This document shows, one piece after another, positions 26,692 to 36,700 of a stretch of 64,000 nucleotides of DNA (the first letter of the stretch is position 1; every line of letters begins with the position of its first letter). The stretch covers positions 27,767-91,766 of the forward strand of contig JAMOZS010000004.1 of NCBI GenBank assembly GCA_023667765.1, read 5' to 3'. Source of the stretch: Roseburia sp. (GTDB lineage Bacteria > Bacillota > Clostridia > Lachnospirales > Lachnospiraceae). The notes under the pieces were generated by a model. It saw only the letters and a list, made by a program, of their open reading frames with translations, searched no databases and was not told the origin of the DNA. The translations under genes were made by a program, and so were the position numbers.

Positions 26692-26708
26692 GTGATAGCG
26701 CTAATCAC
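26692..26708. promoter_or_regulatory. Near-palindrome upstream of small secreted protein gene
   Basis: GTGAT-AGCGCT-AATCAC at 26692-26708 is a near-perfect palindrome 48 bases before the small secreted protein start. The half-site differs from that at 26485, so a different regulator is implied. The rest of 26467-26755 shows no gene. Confidence 0.35.
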
Positions 26709-26755
26709 TTAAACATTTTATTAATTTCATGAAAAATAAAGGAGGTTTTTAACTT

Positions 26756-27055
26756 ATGACAAAAAGAGTAAGAGGAACATGTTTAGGGATTTTAATAGCT
26801 GTAATGTTGTTGGGGAGCAGTTTAACGGTGTTTGCGGCGAACTGTTCGCATACCTTTGATACGACAAGGACGTATCATCATAGTGTTAAAACAGGAGATC
26901 ATCATGAACACACGAAGATTGTGGATGGCAAAGAATATAGATACGGATGCACCACATATATTTATTACTATGAAGTAACAAAGAAGTGCAGTAAATGTGG
27001 ACAGGTATATGTTCTTTCCGGTTATGAAACTTCAAATGTATGTGTTCCTGATTAA
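26756..27055 (+). CDS. Small secreted protein, His- and Cys-containing
   Basis: A 99-residue protein I do not recognise. It has a clear signal peptide (basic start, hydrophobic 10-23, likely cleavage after VFA-A at about 28). The mature part is His- and Tyr-rich (HHSVKTGDHHEHTK) and carries a CSKCG knuckle plus two other cysteines, a pattern that could bind metal or form disulfides. AAAGGAGG precedes the ATG with good spacing. It is divergent from an XRE regulator. A metal-binding or extracellular structural role is speculative. Confidence 0.75.
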   Translation: MTKRVRGTCLGILIAVMLLGSSLTVFAANCSHTFDTTRTYHHSVKTGDHHEHTKIVDGKEYRYGCTTYIYYYEVTKKCSKCGQVYVLSGYETSNVCVPD

Positions 27056-27156
27056 AAATGTATGATGTGGCAGTTTGGGGGAATACCTCTCTTTAGAGTT
27101 GTATTTCCCTTGGCGGCCTCATCAGGGATGGTTTTTGCAGAAAAGAGGAATATTGT

Positions 27157-29346
27157 GTGAAGAAGAACTCCAAAAGGCAGGGTATCATACTGGGCTTGAT
27201 ATTGTTGGCAGGGCTGGCAGGATGTGGACAGGCAGCAGGAAAAGAGACATCAGGCAAAGAGCCGCAGGCTGAAAATGTATATCATGTGGAGACGGTAGAT
27301 TTACAGATTACGCCGGCTCTTACCCCTGCTGTCTCAACATGGGCTGTTAAAAATGGTACATTGTATTTTATGGATTGGGAAAATCATATTTACAGGGAAG
27401 AATTATCACCGGAGGGTGGGGGAAAACCGGAGGTCTTGCCGATTTTGCAGAAGGAGACGGAACAGCTGCGTTATTTTTTTGTAGGACGACAGGAGGAGAT
27501 AGGCTGTATGGTACAAAATGCCGCCGGGGAATATTGGGTAAAAAGGTTTTCCTCGGAGGGAGAAGAACTGTCGTCGGTCATGCTTCAAAGTACAGGAGTG
27601 GATTCGGAGGGTTTCGGCATATGGAAGGCAGCGGAAGATGCGGAGGGATTCTTGTATGTGCAGACTGCTTATTCCGTTTTTTTATTTAGAGCAGATGGTC
27701 GGTTCATTGGGGAGATAACAGCGCCTGAGGAGAAGCTTATAGATATGGGGATTAGCGGAGAGGGAAAAGTTTACATTACCTATGCCGCGCAGTTGAATCG
27801 AGTGATGCTTGCCCGGATAGACGCAGAGAACGGCAGGCTGGATGCCGCTAAGGATATCCCGGGCAATGGGAGATTGTATTTGGCAGGAAGCGGCGGTTTT
27901 TATCTGTTGGATAACCATTATCTGTATGAGTATGACACAAAAGAGGGAGCTTACAGAGTATTACTGGATTGGATAGAGCATTATGTGAATGCCGCTATGA
28001 TACAAAGTATTGTAAGCTTTGCGCCTGAAGAACTGGGGGTGATTTCCTGGAATTATGCCGATTCGAATCAGCCCATTGATTTTCTGTTTCTCACAGAGAC
28101 CACCAGAGAAGAAAAGATGGCGGTCACGGGAGAAAAACAGGAGGTTAAGCTGTTTACTATGAGCGTGGGAAAACTGAACGAGCTGGTAGTGAATTTCAAT
28201 AAAGAGAATGAGAACTATCAGGTGGTTTTAGAGGAGATAGATTATGGGGATATAGGGGATATGGAGCTGTTTATAAATACCCGGCTTATGGGGAAGGAAA
28301 GTCCTGATTTAATAGATTTTGACTATAGTTTCTTCACGACATATCGGGATGCAGGGGTGCTGGCGGATTTGACGCCTTATATGACAGAAAGTGAGGCATA
28401 TAAAAAAGAAGCGTTTTTGGAGAGTGCGATAGAGCCGTTCGTCCGGGGGGAGGCGGTGTATGCTCTGCCAAAGGAATTTAGTGTAGCTACCTTCATCGGC
28501 AGGACTTCCCAGGTGGAGAGCCTGAAAGAGCATGCGGGTATGAGTATAGAGGGCTTTGTGGAATGGCTGGAACAGAATCCGGACGTTAAATTTTACAGAG
28601 ATGGTTCCCGGACTGCTTTGTTGCAATACTGCCTGAGAATGGGAACTTATGATTTGGTGGATTATGAGTCGGGCACCTGCAATCTGGATGGCAGGGAATT
28701 TAAAGAATTACTGCAAAGATTGGAAAAGTTGAATTTTGAATCAGGTTTTTCGGCAGGGGAATGGGAGGAAATTGCGCAAAGCAGGGAGAAGATATTGGAT
28801 GTGGAATATCTGAGAAGCTTTTATGACTTGGAAAAGCTGCAGCTGCAGTTTGGAACAGAGATGTCTCTTTTAGGTTTTCCGAGGGAGGATGGAGCTTTAT
28901 GCACCGAATTGAACCCCATGTCGATATTAGGCATTTTAAACAGGAGTGAACATAAGGAGGGGGCGTGGGAATTTGTGGAGTATTTTATGGAGCATTATCC
29001 GATGTATAGCGGCTTCCCAACAAGAAAGGAGGACTTTGAAAGAGAAAAGGCGGCAGCAGGAAAGAAGCAATATGAAAAGGATGAGAAGGGGAAAAAATAT
29101 GAGGTGGCTCATGATTACAAGCTGGTAGGCGGAAATGTGGTGGAAATATTTGCGGTGGATAAGAGACAAATTGAGCAGATAGAAGAGGCTATAGCCTGTG
29201 CAAAAACGGCGCCGCCGGAGCGGTTTGAGCTGGGAGATATTATTATGGAAGAATATTGCTGTTATCTGAATGGAGATAAATCTCTGGAGGAATGTCTGGA
29301 TATTATGCAGAATAGGGCCGGACTGTATTTGGCAGAAAGTAGATAG
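27157..29346 (+). CDS. Solute-binding lipoprotein with N-terminal propeller-like domain
   Basis: A 729-residue lipoprotein. The lipobox is LAGC with Cys23. Residues about 45-320 contain repeated beta-strand units (for example GTLYFMDWENHIYR, GFLYVQTAYSVFLFRADGRF, GGFYLLDNHYLYEYD) as in a beta-propeller. From about 328 on it is a family 1 extracellular solute-binding protein (KLNELVVNFNKENENYQVVLE, SPDLIDFDYSFFTTYRDAGVLADLTPYM). The start is GTG at 27157 behind AGAGG. No permease or ATPase genes accompany it, so it is either an orphan receptor using another transporter or a sensor-like protein. It ends at a hairpin shared with the converging P-type ATPase gene. Confidence 0.8.
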   Translation: MKKNSKRQGIILGLILLAGLAGCGQAAGKETSGKEPQAENVYHVETVDLQITPALTPAVSTWAVKNGTLYFMDWENHIYREELSPEGGGKPEVLPILQKETEQLRYFFVGRQEEIGCMVQNAAGEYWVKRFSSEGEELSSVMLQSTGVDSEGFGIWKAAEDAEGFLYVQTAYSVFLFRADGRFIGEITAPEEKLIDMGISGEGKVYITYAAQLNRVMLARIDAENGRLDAAKDIPGNGRLYLAGSGGFYLLDNHYLYEYDTKEGAYRVLLDWIEHYVNAAMIQSIVSFAPEELGVISWNYADSNQPIDFLFLTETTREEKMAVTGEKQEVKLFTMSVGKLNELVVNFNKENENYQVVLEEIDYGDIGDMELFINTRLMGKESPDLIDFDYSFFTTYRDAGVLADLTPYMTESEAYKKEAFLESAIEPFVRGEAVYALPKEFSVATFIGRTSQVESLKEHAGMSIEGFVEWLEQNPDVKFYRDGSRTALLQYCLRMGTYDLVDYESGTCNLDGREFKELLQRLEKLNFESGFSAGEWEEIAQSREKILDVEYLRSFYDLEKLQLQFGTEMSLLGFPREDGALCTELNPMSILGILNRSEHKEGAWEFVEYFMEHYPMYSGFPTRKEDFEREKAAAGKKQYEKDEKGKKYEVAHDYKLVGGNVVEIFAVDKRQIEQIEEAIACAKTAPPERFELGDIIMEEYCCYLNGDKSLEECLDIMQNRAGLYLAESR

Positions 29347-29356
29347 AGCACTTCAG

Positions 29357-29382
29357 GAAGGTCAGCTTAAGAGCTGACCTTC
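29357..29382. terminator. Perfect hairpin between convergent genes
   Basis: An 11-base perfect stem, 29357-29367 with 29372-29382, loop TAAG. It overlaps the stop codon and last codons of the P-type ATPase gene. No long T-run on either side. Confidence 0.6.
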
Positions 29383-31334
29383 AGGCACCGAATAGCGTTC
29401 AGGACTGCAATCACCATAACGCCCACATCTGCGAAAATAGCCAGCCACATGTTGGCGATTCCCAGAGCGCCTAAAATCAAGCAGATTCCCTTAACAGCCA
29501 GTGCAAATACTATGTTTTCATAGACGATTCGCAGACATTTTCGCGCAATGCGGATAGCCAGTGCAATCCTTTCGGGATTATCATCCATCAGCACAATATC
29601 AGCGGCCTCGATGGCGGCGTCAGAACCCATGGCCCCCATGGCGATTCCGATATCTGCCCGGGACAGTACCGGCGCATCGTTAATACCGTCTCCCACAAAG
29701 GCAAGGACTTCTTTTTTTCCTTTTTCCGCCAGAAGCTTTTCGGTCAGCTCCACTTTATCTCCGGGAAGAAGTTCGCTGTGTACCTCGTCTATGAGAAGTT
29801 CCTGGGCTACATGCTCTGCAGTAGCTCTGTTGTCGCCGGTAAGCATGACGGTCTTTTTTACACCGGCTTTTTTCAGTGCGTTAATAGCATCTTTTGCCTC
29901 CGGCTTGATGACGTCGGCAATCAGAATATAGCCGGCATATTTACCATTGACTGCCACATGTACTACAGTGCCGATATCTGAGGCTTCCGGATATTCCAGG
30001 CCCAGTTTTGCCATCAGTCTGGCGTTGCCTGCCGCTGTGCTGACGCCTTTTACCCTGGCGGTCACACCATGACCGCTGATTTCCTCTACATCGCTTAAAA
30101 GGCTGTTATCAATCTCTTTGCCATAGGCTTCTTTCAGGCTTCGGCTGATAGGATGGCCGGAGTAGCTTTCCGCATAAGCGGCATATTCCAGGAGTTGTTT
30201 CCCGGCGGCAGCCATGGAGGCGGTATGTTCCTCGGCGTCGGCTTCTTTCTGCAAGCCAATCTGTATTTCTTCCATAAAAGTCTTGGAAGGATAGATTCCG
30301 GTTACCTGAAAAACGCCTTTGGTCAAGGTACCTGTCTTATCGAACACAAGATATTTCGTCTTTGCCATTGCTTCCAGATAATTGGAGCCCTTTACTAAGA
30401 TACCGCAGGAACTCGCGCCGCCGATTCCGCCAAAGAAGCTTAGCGGGATGGAAATGACAAGGGCGCAGGGGCAGCTGATAACAAGGAAGGTGAGGGCTCG
30501 GATAATCCAGGTACTGAAGCCTGCGGGGCGACCCAGCAGCATGCTGATAACGGGGGGCAGGATTGCCAGAGCCAGTGCGCTGTAGCAGACGGCGGGCGTA
30601 TAATATCTGGCAAATTTAGAAATAAAGTTCTCCGCTTTGGATTTCTTCATACTGGAGTTTTCCACCAAATCCAATATTTTAGATACGGTAGATTCTCCGA
30701 ATTCCCTGGTAGTACGAATTTTTAAAAGTCCGTTTAAATTGACACAGCCGCTGATAACCTGGTCTCCCGGTTCCACCTGCCTGGGAACGCTTTCGCCGGT
30801 AAGGGCGCTGGTATTTAAGGAGGAAGAGCCTTCCTCCACCATGCCGTCAATGGGGATTTTTTCGCCCGGACGTACTACAATGACGGAATCAACTTCCACG
30901 TCATCCGGTTCGACCTGCTTTAAATTACCGTTCTCGTCCTCGATATTGGCATAGTCCGGCCGAATATCCATCAGCGCCGTAATATTCTTTCGGCTTTTTC
31001 CCACGGCGACAGACTGGAACAGCTCGCCAATCTGGTAGAAAAGCATTACTGCGACGCCCTCGGCAAATTCTCCGCAGCCGGTGGTCAGTTCCTCATAGAT
31101 TCCCAGAGCCATGGCACCTATGGTAGCTACCGCCATCAGAAAATTTTCATCAAAAACTTCGCCGTGTGCAATTCCCAGAGCCGCCTTGCGAAGAATATCA
31201 TATCCGATAATGAGATAGGGGATAAGATACAGCACAAAGGCAGCGAGACCGCTTGCGGGTACAAAATGAAGAAGCACCATCAGCACTGAGGCAATCATAA
31301 TGCGGTATAAAATCTTTTTTTGTTTTTTGTTCAT
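29367..31334 (-). CDS. Zn2+/Cd2+/Co2+-type heavy-metal P1B-ATPase
   Basis: A 655-residue metal-exporting ATPase. It lacks an N-terminal metal-binding domain; that domain is encoded by the separate upstream gene. Motifs are the TGES actuator loop (TSALTGESVP), the membrane CPC motif (VISCPCALVIS), the phosphorylation site DKTGTLTKG, the HP dipeptide (GHPISRSL), the nucleotide-binding TGDN and the hinge GDGINDAP. The SCPCALVIS plus the terminal membrane helix with an acidic residue (FADVGVMVIAVLNAIR) point to the Zn/Cd subgroup rather than copper. Probable role is efflux of toxic zinc or cadmium across the cytoplasmic membrane. Transcribed with the small chaperone from an operator-controlled promoter. 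Confidence 0.93.
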   Translation of the reverse strand: MNKKQKKILYRIMIASVLMVLLHFVPASGLAAFVLYLIPYLIIGYDILRKAALGIAHGEVFDENFLMAVATIGAMALGIYEELTTGCGEFAEGVAVMLFYQIGELFQSVAVGKSRKNITALMDIRPDYANIEDENGNLKQVEPDDVEVDSVIVVRPGEKIPIDGMVEEGSSSLNTSALTGESVPRQVEPGDQVISGCVNLNGLLKIRTTREFGESTVSKILDLVENSSMKKSKAENFISKFARYYTPAVCYSALALAILPPVISMLLGRPAGFSTWIIRALTFLVISCPCALVISIPLSFFGGIGGASSCGILVKGSNYLEAMAKTKYLVFDKTGTLTKGVFQVTGIYPSKTFMEEIQIGLQKEADAEEHTASMAAAGKQLLEYAAYAESYSGHPISRSLKEAYGKEIDNSLLSDVEEISGHGVTARVKGVSTAAGNARLMAKLGLEYPEASDIGTVVHVAVNGKYAGYILIADVIKPEAKDAINALKKAGVKKTVMLTGDNRATAEHVAQELLIDEVHSELLPGDKVELTEKLLAEKGKKEVLAFVGDGINDAPVLSRADIGIAMGAMGSDAAIEAADIVLMDDNPERIALAIRIARKCLRIVYENIVFALAVKGICLILGALGIANMWLAIFADVGVMVIAVLNAIRCLKVSS

Positions 31335-31358
31335 ATTTGCTTCCTCGCAGTATTAACA

Positions 31359-31580
31359 TCAATCCAGAAAGATTTCACAGTCATCCTCAACTCTCTTACA
31401 GGCTTTTAAAACAGCGGTCATCACCTTCTTTTCATCGCTGCCTTCCTGAAATTCCACTTTCATTTTCTGAGTCATAAAGCTGACGGTTGCGTCAACAACG
31501 CCCTCTGTCTTTTTGGCGGCGTCCTCCATCTTCTGAGCACAGTTTGCACAATCCACTTCGATTTTATAGGTTTTTTTCAT
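31359..31580 (-). CDS. Heavy-metal-associated (HMA) domain protein
   Basis: A 73-residue metallochaperone-like protein: one ferredoxin-like HMA domain with the metal-binding motif DCANCAQ at 10-16. The start is set at 31580, where AAAGGAG lies 8 bases upstream on the minus strand; the open frame runs 21 codons farther but overlaps the operator. The acidic DCANC context with a C-terminal CEIF is that of the Zn/Cd ATPase N-terminal domains, so it probably hands metal to the ATPase encoded 24 bases downstream. Confidence 0.88.
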   Translation of the reverse strand: MKKTYKIEVDCANCAQKMEDAAKKTEGVVDATVSFMTQKMKVEFQEGSDEKKVMTAVLKACKRVEDDCEIFLD

Positions 31581-31641
31581 TTTTACGCTCCTTTCGCCCC
31601 TTACAAGGGCATATGTTCTTTTCTGTTTCTTTCTATTATTC

Positions 31642-31697
31642 AAACATATGAACCATTGTTCATATGTTTATATTACCATAGTATTTCTATTTGTCAA
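31642..31697 (-). promoter_or_regulatory. Promoter with SmtB/CzrA-like operator for metal-efflux operon
   Basis: On the minus strand TTGACA (31692-31697), 16-base spacer and TAATAT (31670-31675) form a strong promoter. Just downstream, 31642-31669 is a perfect 12-4-12 inverted repeat, AAACATATGAAC and GTTCATATGTTT, matching the ATATGAAC..GTTCATAT pattern of ArsR/SmtB-family repressor sites. No ArsR-type gene is present in the window. Confidence 0.82.
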
Positions 31698-31770
31698 TAG
31701 GTTTCTTTAAAATTCTATGTTCCCTCCATTGTGACAATTTCGCGTATCAATATTTATCATACCCTGAATT

Positions 31771-31897
31771 GGGAGGAGGTTGGGAACTTTAGGCGGCGGC
31801 CGGTCCCGGAGGAGCTCAAAGCTGTCACGGCACAGGAAAATTTGACGGAGCAGACAGCGTGGGCTCCCCGGAGCCGGCCGCCTAAAAGCCTCCTCTC
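31771..31897. other. GC-rich 127-base rod-like hairpin of unknown nature
   Basis: Nested stems pair 31771-31779 with 31889-31897, 31788-31797 with 31877-31886, 31801-31804 with 31873-31876, 31806-31809 with 31868-31871, 31811-31815 with 31863-31867 and 31821-31826 with 31853-31858; the apical loop is about 26 bases. It lies between the metal operon and the GH43 promoter in an otherwise AT-rich gap. No T-run flanks it on either strand, so a plain terminator is unlikely. Structured RNA or a palindromic mobile remnant are both possible. No gene is convincing in 31670-32085. Confidence 0.45.
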
Positions 31898-31947
31898 CTG
31901 TTCCCGCCCTATAAGAGAATCCATCAAATTTTCAGTAGCATAGGTCA

Positions 31948-31975
31948 TTGAAAAAAAACACAGATATTTTATACT
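31948..31975 (+). promoter_or_regulatory. Promoter of glycoside hydrolase operon
   Basis: TTGAAA at 31948-31953, 16-base spacer, TATACT at 31970-31975, about 110 bases before the GH43 start, leaving a leader of about 100 bases. Confidence 0.65.
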
Positions 31976-32085
31976 GTTTATTACAGGACATTACAGAACC
32001 GAATGCCAGGGAGCAGGAATTCACAAGGTAATGATAAAGTCAGCTTCCAGATTAAAAAGCGGAGAGCTATACGAAGGGAAGCCAT

Positions 32086-33771
32086 ATGAACAGGAAAGAA
32101 TATAAGTCTATATCTTATAAGCGTACCAATAAAAAGACCTGCAGCAGGCGGCTCGCAGCACTGGCAGTATTCATGGCGGCGGCAGGCCTGTGCGCCTGTG
32201 GCAGCGAAGCGGGGGCGCACTCTTCGGAAGCACCGTTTTTACAGCCGGAGCAGTCAGGAGAGGTCGAGGGCGAAGAATACGAAAAGGAACAGGAGGAAGG
32301 AAGTATGGAAACAAGCAAGGAAACAAGCAGGGAAACAAATTACGGTAAACTATTTCAGGGTATCACGTTGGCAAAAGGCTATAAGGGAATCAAGGATGAA
32401 AATCCCATTATGACCCAGCGCTTCGGAGCTGACCCCTATGCTATGGTGTATGAGGATAAGGTATATTTTTATATGACGGCTGATACACCCTCTTATGATG
32501 CAGAAGACAATTTGGAAGAAAATACCTATGGCAATATTAACACCATTTCCGTGGTCTCAACAGAGGATATGGTAAATTTCACGGACCATGGACAGATTGC
32601 CGCAGCGGGAAAGGACGGCGCTGCAAAATGGGCGAAAAATTCCTGGGCGCCTGCCGCCGCTTGGAAAATAATCGACGGAAAGCCTAAATTCTTTCTGTAT
32701 TTTGCGGATGCAGGTGGAGGTATCGGAGTTCTAAGCGCTGATGACCCGACAGGCCCGTTTACGGACGAACTGGGTCATGGACTGATTACAAGGGATATGC
32801 CAAACTGCGGCAATGTCTTATGGCTCTTTGACCCGGCGGTTCTGATGGATGATGACGGAAGGGCTTATCTGTATTTTGGCGGCGGTGTGCCCGAGGACAA
32901 AATCTCAGAGCCCGGAACGGCCAGGGCTGTGGAGCTGGGCGAGGACATGATGAGTATCCTGGGAGAGCCGGTAGTGATTGATGCGCCATATTTGTTCGAG
33001 GATTCAGGCATTCATAAATATAAGGACAAATATTATTACACTTATTGCAGTAACTGGCAGGTGGACGAGGCCGGAACGGAAAAGTATGGCTTCCATAATG
33101 CGGAAATCGTATGTCTGGAAAGTGAGAACCCGCTGGGCCCCTTCACCTTTAAGGAGGTAATTCTGAAGAATCCGGGGCAGGTTTTCGGACTTTACGGGAA
33201 CAATCATCATTGTGTGTTCTGCTTTAAGGACCAGTGGTACATTACCTATCACACGAGACTGCTGGAACAGCAAATGGGTTGGGAAAAGGGTTATCGCTGT
33301 ACCCATGTGGATGAATTTACCATGGGGGAGGACGGCAGTATCGGCTATATCCGGCAGACTTATACCGGGCGCAGACAGTTGAAGCCTCTGGATTTGTATC
33401 AGGAGACCGGAGCTACTACGGCTTCCGTTATGGCAGGTGTGGAAACGGCGTCGCGGGAGGAAGCCGGAGGGATGGTTTTGTGCGGAATGCATACCGGAAG
33501 CTATGTGAAGCTGGAGGGCGTAGATTTCGGAGAACAGGCGCCGGAGATAATTATGGCCAGGCTTTGTTCTGACGGAGAGGGCGGTGTGCTTCGGATAACA
33601 ATAGATACGTTAAACAGCGAAGCGCTCGCTTATCTGGAGGTGCCTGAGACTACGGAGGGCTTTGTGGAAGTCAGGGCGGAGTTTGAGACGGAGATTGTAG
33701 GGGTGCATGATTTGTATGTCACCTTCTATGGGCAGGGGTATGAAATTGGCAGCTGGCAGCTGTTAAAGTAA
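32086..33771 (+). CDS. GH43-family arabinofuranosidase/xylosidase lipoprotein
   Basis: A 561-residue surface enzyme. A lipoprotein signal ends at LCAC (Cys38), followed by an acidic linker with a TSKETSRET repeat. The five-bladed propeller of GH43 holds the expected residues: base Asp117 (FGADPYAMV), transition-state Asp250 (LFDPAVLMDDDG) and acid Glu306 (FEDSGIHK). From about 430 to the end is a CBM6-like beta-sandwich (GSYVKLEGVDFG, VPETTEGFVEVRAEF). Expected action is release of arabinose or xylose side units from arabinoxylan at the cell surface. First gene of a three-gene hydrolase operon; the next gene starts 28 bases later. Confidence 0.88.
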   Translation: MNRKEYKSISYKRTNKKTCSRRLAALAVFMAAAGLCACGSEAGAHSSEAPFLQPEQSGEVEGEEYEKEQEEGSMETSKETSRETNYGKLFQGITLAKGYKGIKDENPIMTQRFGADPYAMVYEDKVYFYMTADTPSYDAEDNLEENTYGNINTISVVSTEDMVNFTDHGQIAAAGKDGAAKWAKNSWAPAAAWKIIDGKPKFFLYFADAGGGIGVLSADDPTGPFTDELGHGLITRDMPNCGNVLWLFDPAVLMDDDGRAYLYFGGGVPEDKISEPGTARAVELGEDMMSILGEPVVIDAPYLFEDSGIHKYKDKYYYTYCSNWQVDEAGTEKYGFHNAEIVCLESENPLGPFTFKEVILKNPGQVFGLYGNNHHCVFCFKDQWYITYHTRLLEQQMGWEKGYRCTHVDEFTMGEDGSIGYIRQTYTGRRQLKPLDLYQETGATTASVMAGVETASREEAGGMVLCGMHTGSYVKLEGVDFGEQAPEIIMARLCSDGEGGVLRITIDTLNSEALAYLEVPETTEGFVEVRAEFETEIVGVHDLYVTFYGQGYEIGSWQLLK

Positions 33772-33799
33772 GAGCTCCCAAAAGGAATGGAGGCTGAAT

Positions 33800-36700
33800 A
33801 TGGGTAAGCAGAAATACGGAAAAGTAAACAGGCGGAGAATCCTGGTGCAGGAGGGACAAAAAGTCCCCTTCCATAATCAGGTGGATTATTGTATCGGAAC
33901 GGGCAGAATGGGTTTGGCTCTTCAGAAGGAATATCAGGAGCAGCTAAAGCTGGTGCAGGAATATATCGGTTTTCAGCACATCAGAGGCCATGGTCTCTTT
34001 ACGGATGATATGGCTGTTTATCAGGAGAGCGAAGAGAACGGCAGGCGAATTGTCGAATATAATTATACCTATTTGGATAGGGTGATGGACAGCTATCTGG
34101 AACTGGGTCTTAAGCCCTTTTTGGAGCTGGGCTTTATGCCGGAGAAAATGGCGAGCGGGACGCAGACCGTATTCTACTGGAAAGGGAATGTGACGCCTCC
34201 GAAGTCCTATGAGGACTGGAAGACCATGGTACAGGCGCTGCTGCGTCATCTGCTGGAGCGTTACGGAGAAACAGAGGTGCTGACCTGGCCGATTGAGGTA
34301 TGGAATGAGCCGAACCTGCCCGGATTCTGGAAAGGGGCGGATAGGCAGGAGTATTTTAAGCTCTTCCGGGAAAGCTTTACGGCAATCAAGGAAGTGGATT
34401 CCCGCTTCCGGGTAGGCGGCCCTGCGGTCTGCGGCGGCAGCGATGAAATCTGGATAAAAGCCTTTATGGAATTTTGTCATACGAATCATATCCCTGTGGA
34501 TTTTGTCACCAGGCATCATTATACCACGGAATTTCCGGTGCGCAGGGGACATTACGGCTATGCCCAGCTGCAGGAGGATGAGGCAGGATTTGCGAATCTG
34601 CGCACCACCAGAGATATTATTGACAGCTATCCCGAATATAAGGGGCTGGAGATTCATATTACGGAATTTAATACCTCATACATACCGAACTGCCCGCTGC
34701 ATGATACCAATCAGAATGCGGCTTATATTGCCGGGCAGCTTTCCCGTCTGGGGGAGGGAAACGAATCCTATTCCTATTGGACCTTCGGGGATATCTTCGA
34801 AGAGCAGGGAGTTCCCTTTACGCCTTTTCACGGAGGCTTTGGGCTGGTGGCTAACGGCTGTATTCCGAAGCCTGTATTCTGGAGCTTTGTTTTCTTCAAG
34901 AAACTCAAGCAGAAGTCCGGATATTGCATGTATAAGGATGACAATTGTGTTATCATGAAGCTGGAGGACGGTTCCTGTCGGGGCGTGGCCTGGAACCGGG
35001 TCAATCAGCGAAGCGGGTGCAGTCTGGAATTGTATATAACCCTTCCTGTTAAGGAGGGAGAGTACAGTATTCTTACGGAACGGGTGGACGAGGATACCTG
35101 CAATCCCTTGAAGCTATGGCATGATATGGGGGAGCCGGCCAATCCTTCCCGAGAGCAGGTGAAGCTTTTGCAGCAGGCGGCCAGACCTTTTGTCCGGTCG
35201 GATATACAGAGAGCGGAAGGGAATCGAAGCGCCGCATCGGCTTCTTTGGAGCTGGAGATATCCCTGCCTGAGAATGCAGTGGTTTATTTCGAAGCAAAGG
35301 CAGTACAGCCCAGGCCGGACAGGGGATATGAGTATGATTATGTCATGCAGTATCAGCGCATCAATCCTCTTACCGGCACAGACTGCCCTGACCCGGATGT
35401 GATTCGGGTGGAGGATACCTATTACATGGTAAACACTACCATGCATTTCATGCCGGGTTGTGAGCTGTTGCGCTCCTATGATTTAATTCACTGGGAGCAT
35501 GCCGCCTATGTTTACGATACGCTGGATTCTACTCCCGGCCAGAGACTTGAGGGTGAAAAAAACATATACGGCAAGGGAATGTGGGCGGCCAGCCTGCGCT
35601 ATCATAAGGGATGCTTTTATATTTGCTTCGTGGCCAACGACACGCAAAAAACCTATCTGTATACATCTCGTTCCGTGGAGGGCCCCTGGGAAAAGCATAA
35701 TATAGAGGGCTTTTACCATGATGCCTCTCTGCTGTTTGACGAGGATGAACGGGTTTATATTGCCTATGGCAACAGGGAGATTCATATTACGGAGTTGAAG
35801 CCTGACTTAAGCGGCCCTCTGGAGGGAGGCTTAGACCGTATTGCGGTAAGAGATACGGATACGACGTGCCTTGGCTATGAGGGAACGCACTTTTATAAGA
35901 TAAACGGGAAATATTATCTGTTCTTTATTCATTCCCTGGAGGAGCGGTGGTTCAGAACCGAGAGCTGTTTTGTGGCGGATTCTCTTACCGGTGAGTTTAC
36001 GGGGGGAGACGTGGTCACGGACGACAGGGGATACTGCAATCAGGGCGTGGCCCAGGGAGCCATCGTAGACACGCCGGAGGGCAAATGGTATGCCATATTA
36101 TTCCAGGACAGCGGAGCAGTGGGAAGAATCCCGATTCTTTTGCCCGTTGAGTGGAGGGACGACTTCCCTGTGTTCGGCAGAGACGGCAAGGTACCGGAGT
36201 TTTTCCCGGTAAGCAGTACGAGACCGGGCTATGTATACACCCCCCTCATGCAAAGCGATGATTTTAAGACTCCGTTAAAGTCCTGCTGGCAGTTTAATCA
36301 TGAACCGGATTGGTCTTTCGTGATTCAGGATACGGCCCGGGGCAGCATTCGTATTGTCACGGATAAATTGTGCCGTAATTTAGCGCAGGCGAAGAATACC
36401 TTGACACAGAGAATGCTTTATCCCGGCTGCGCAGCGGAGGTTACAGTGGATTATCAGGGTCTGCAGGAGGGAGATTATGCCGGCTTATGCGTGCTCCAGG
36501 GCTGTTACGGTATGATAGCCGTGACCAGACGACAGGGCGGATACTATCTTGTGATGAAGAGCAGACCCATAGATGATGAGGATTTAGGAACGATGCCTGA
36601 GGATCAATCAGAGGGCGTGGAGTGGGCTTTGGCAGCGCTGCCGGAGGCCGCCGAAGGCGCTTTCGAGACGGAGTCTTATGGGTATTCTCTGCGTCTTAGG

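Noticed and set aside
27075-27272. 65-codon frame before the solute-binding lipoprotein
   Set aside because: Overlaps the lipoprotein signal sequence in another frame and has no ribosome site.
31731-31943. 70-codon open frame on the plus strand
   Set aside because: It runs through the GC-rich hairpin, has no ribosome site and its Arg/Pro-rich translation follows from the palindrome.
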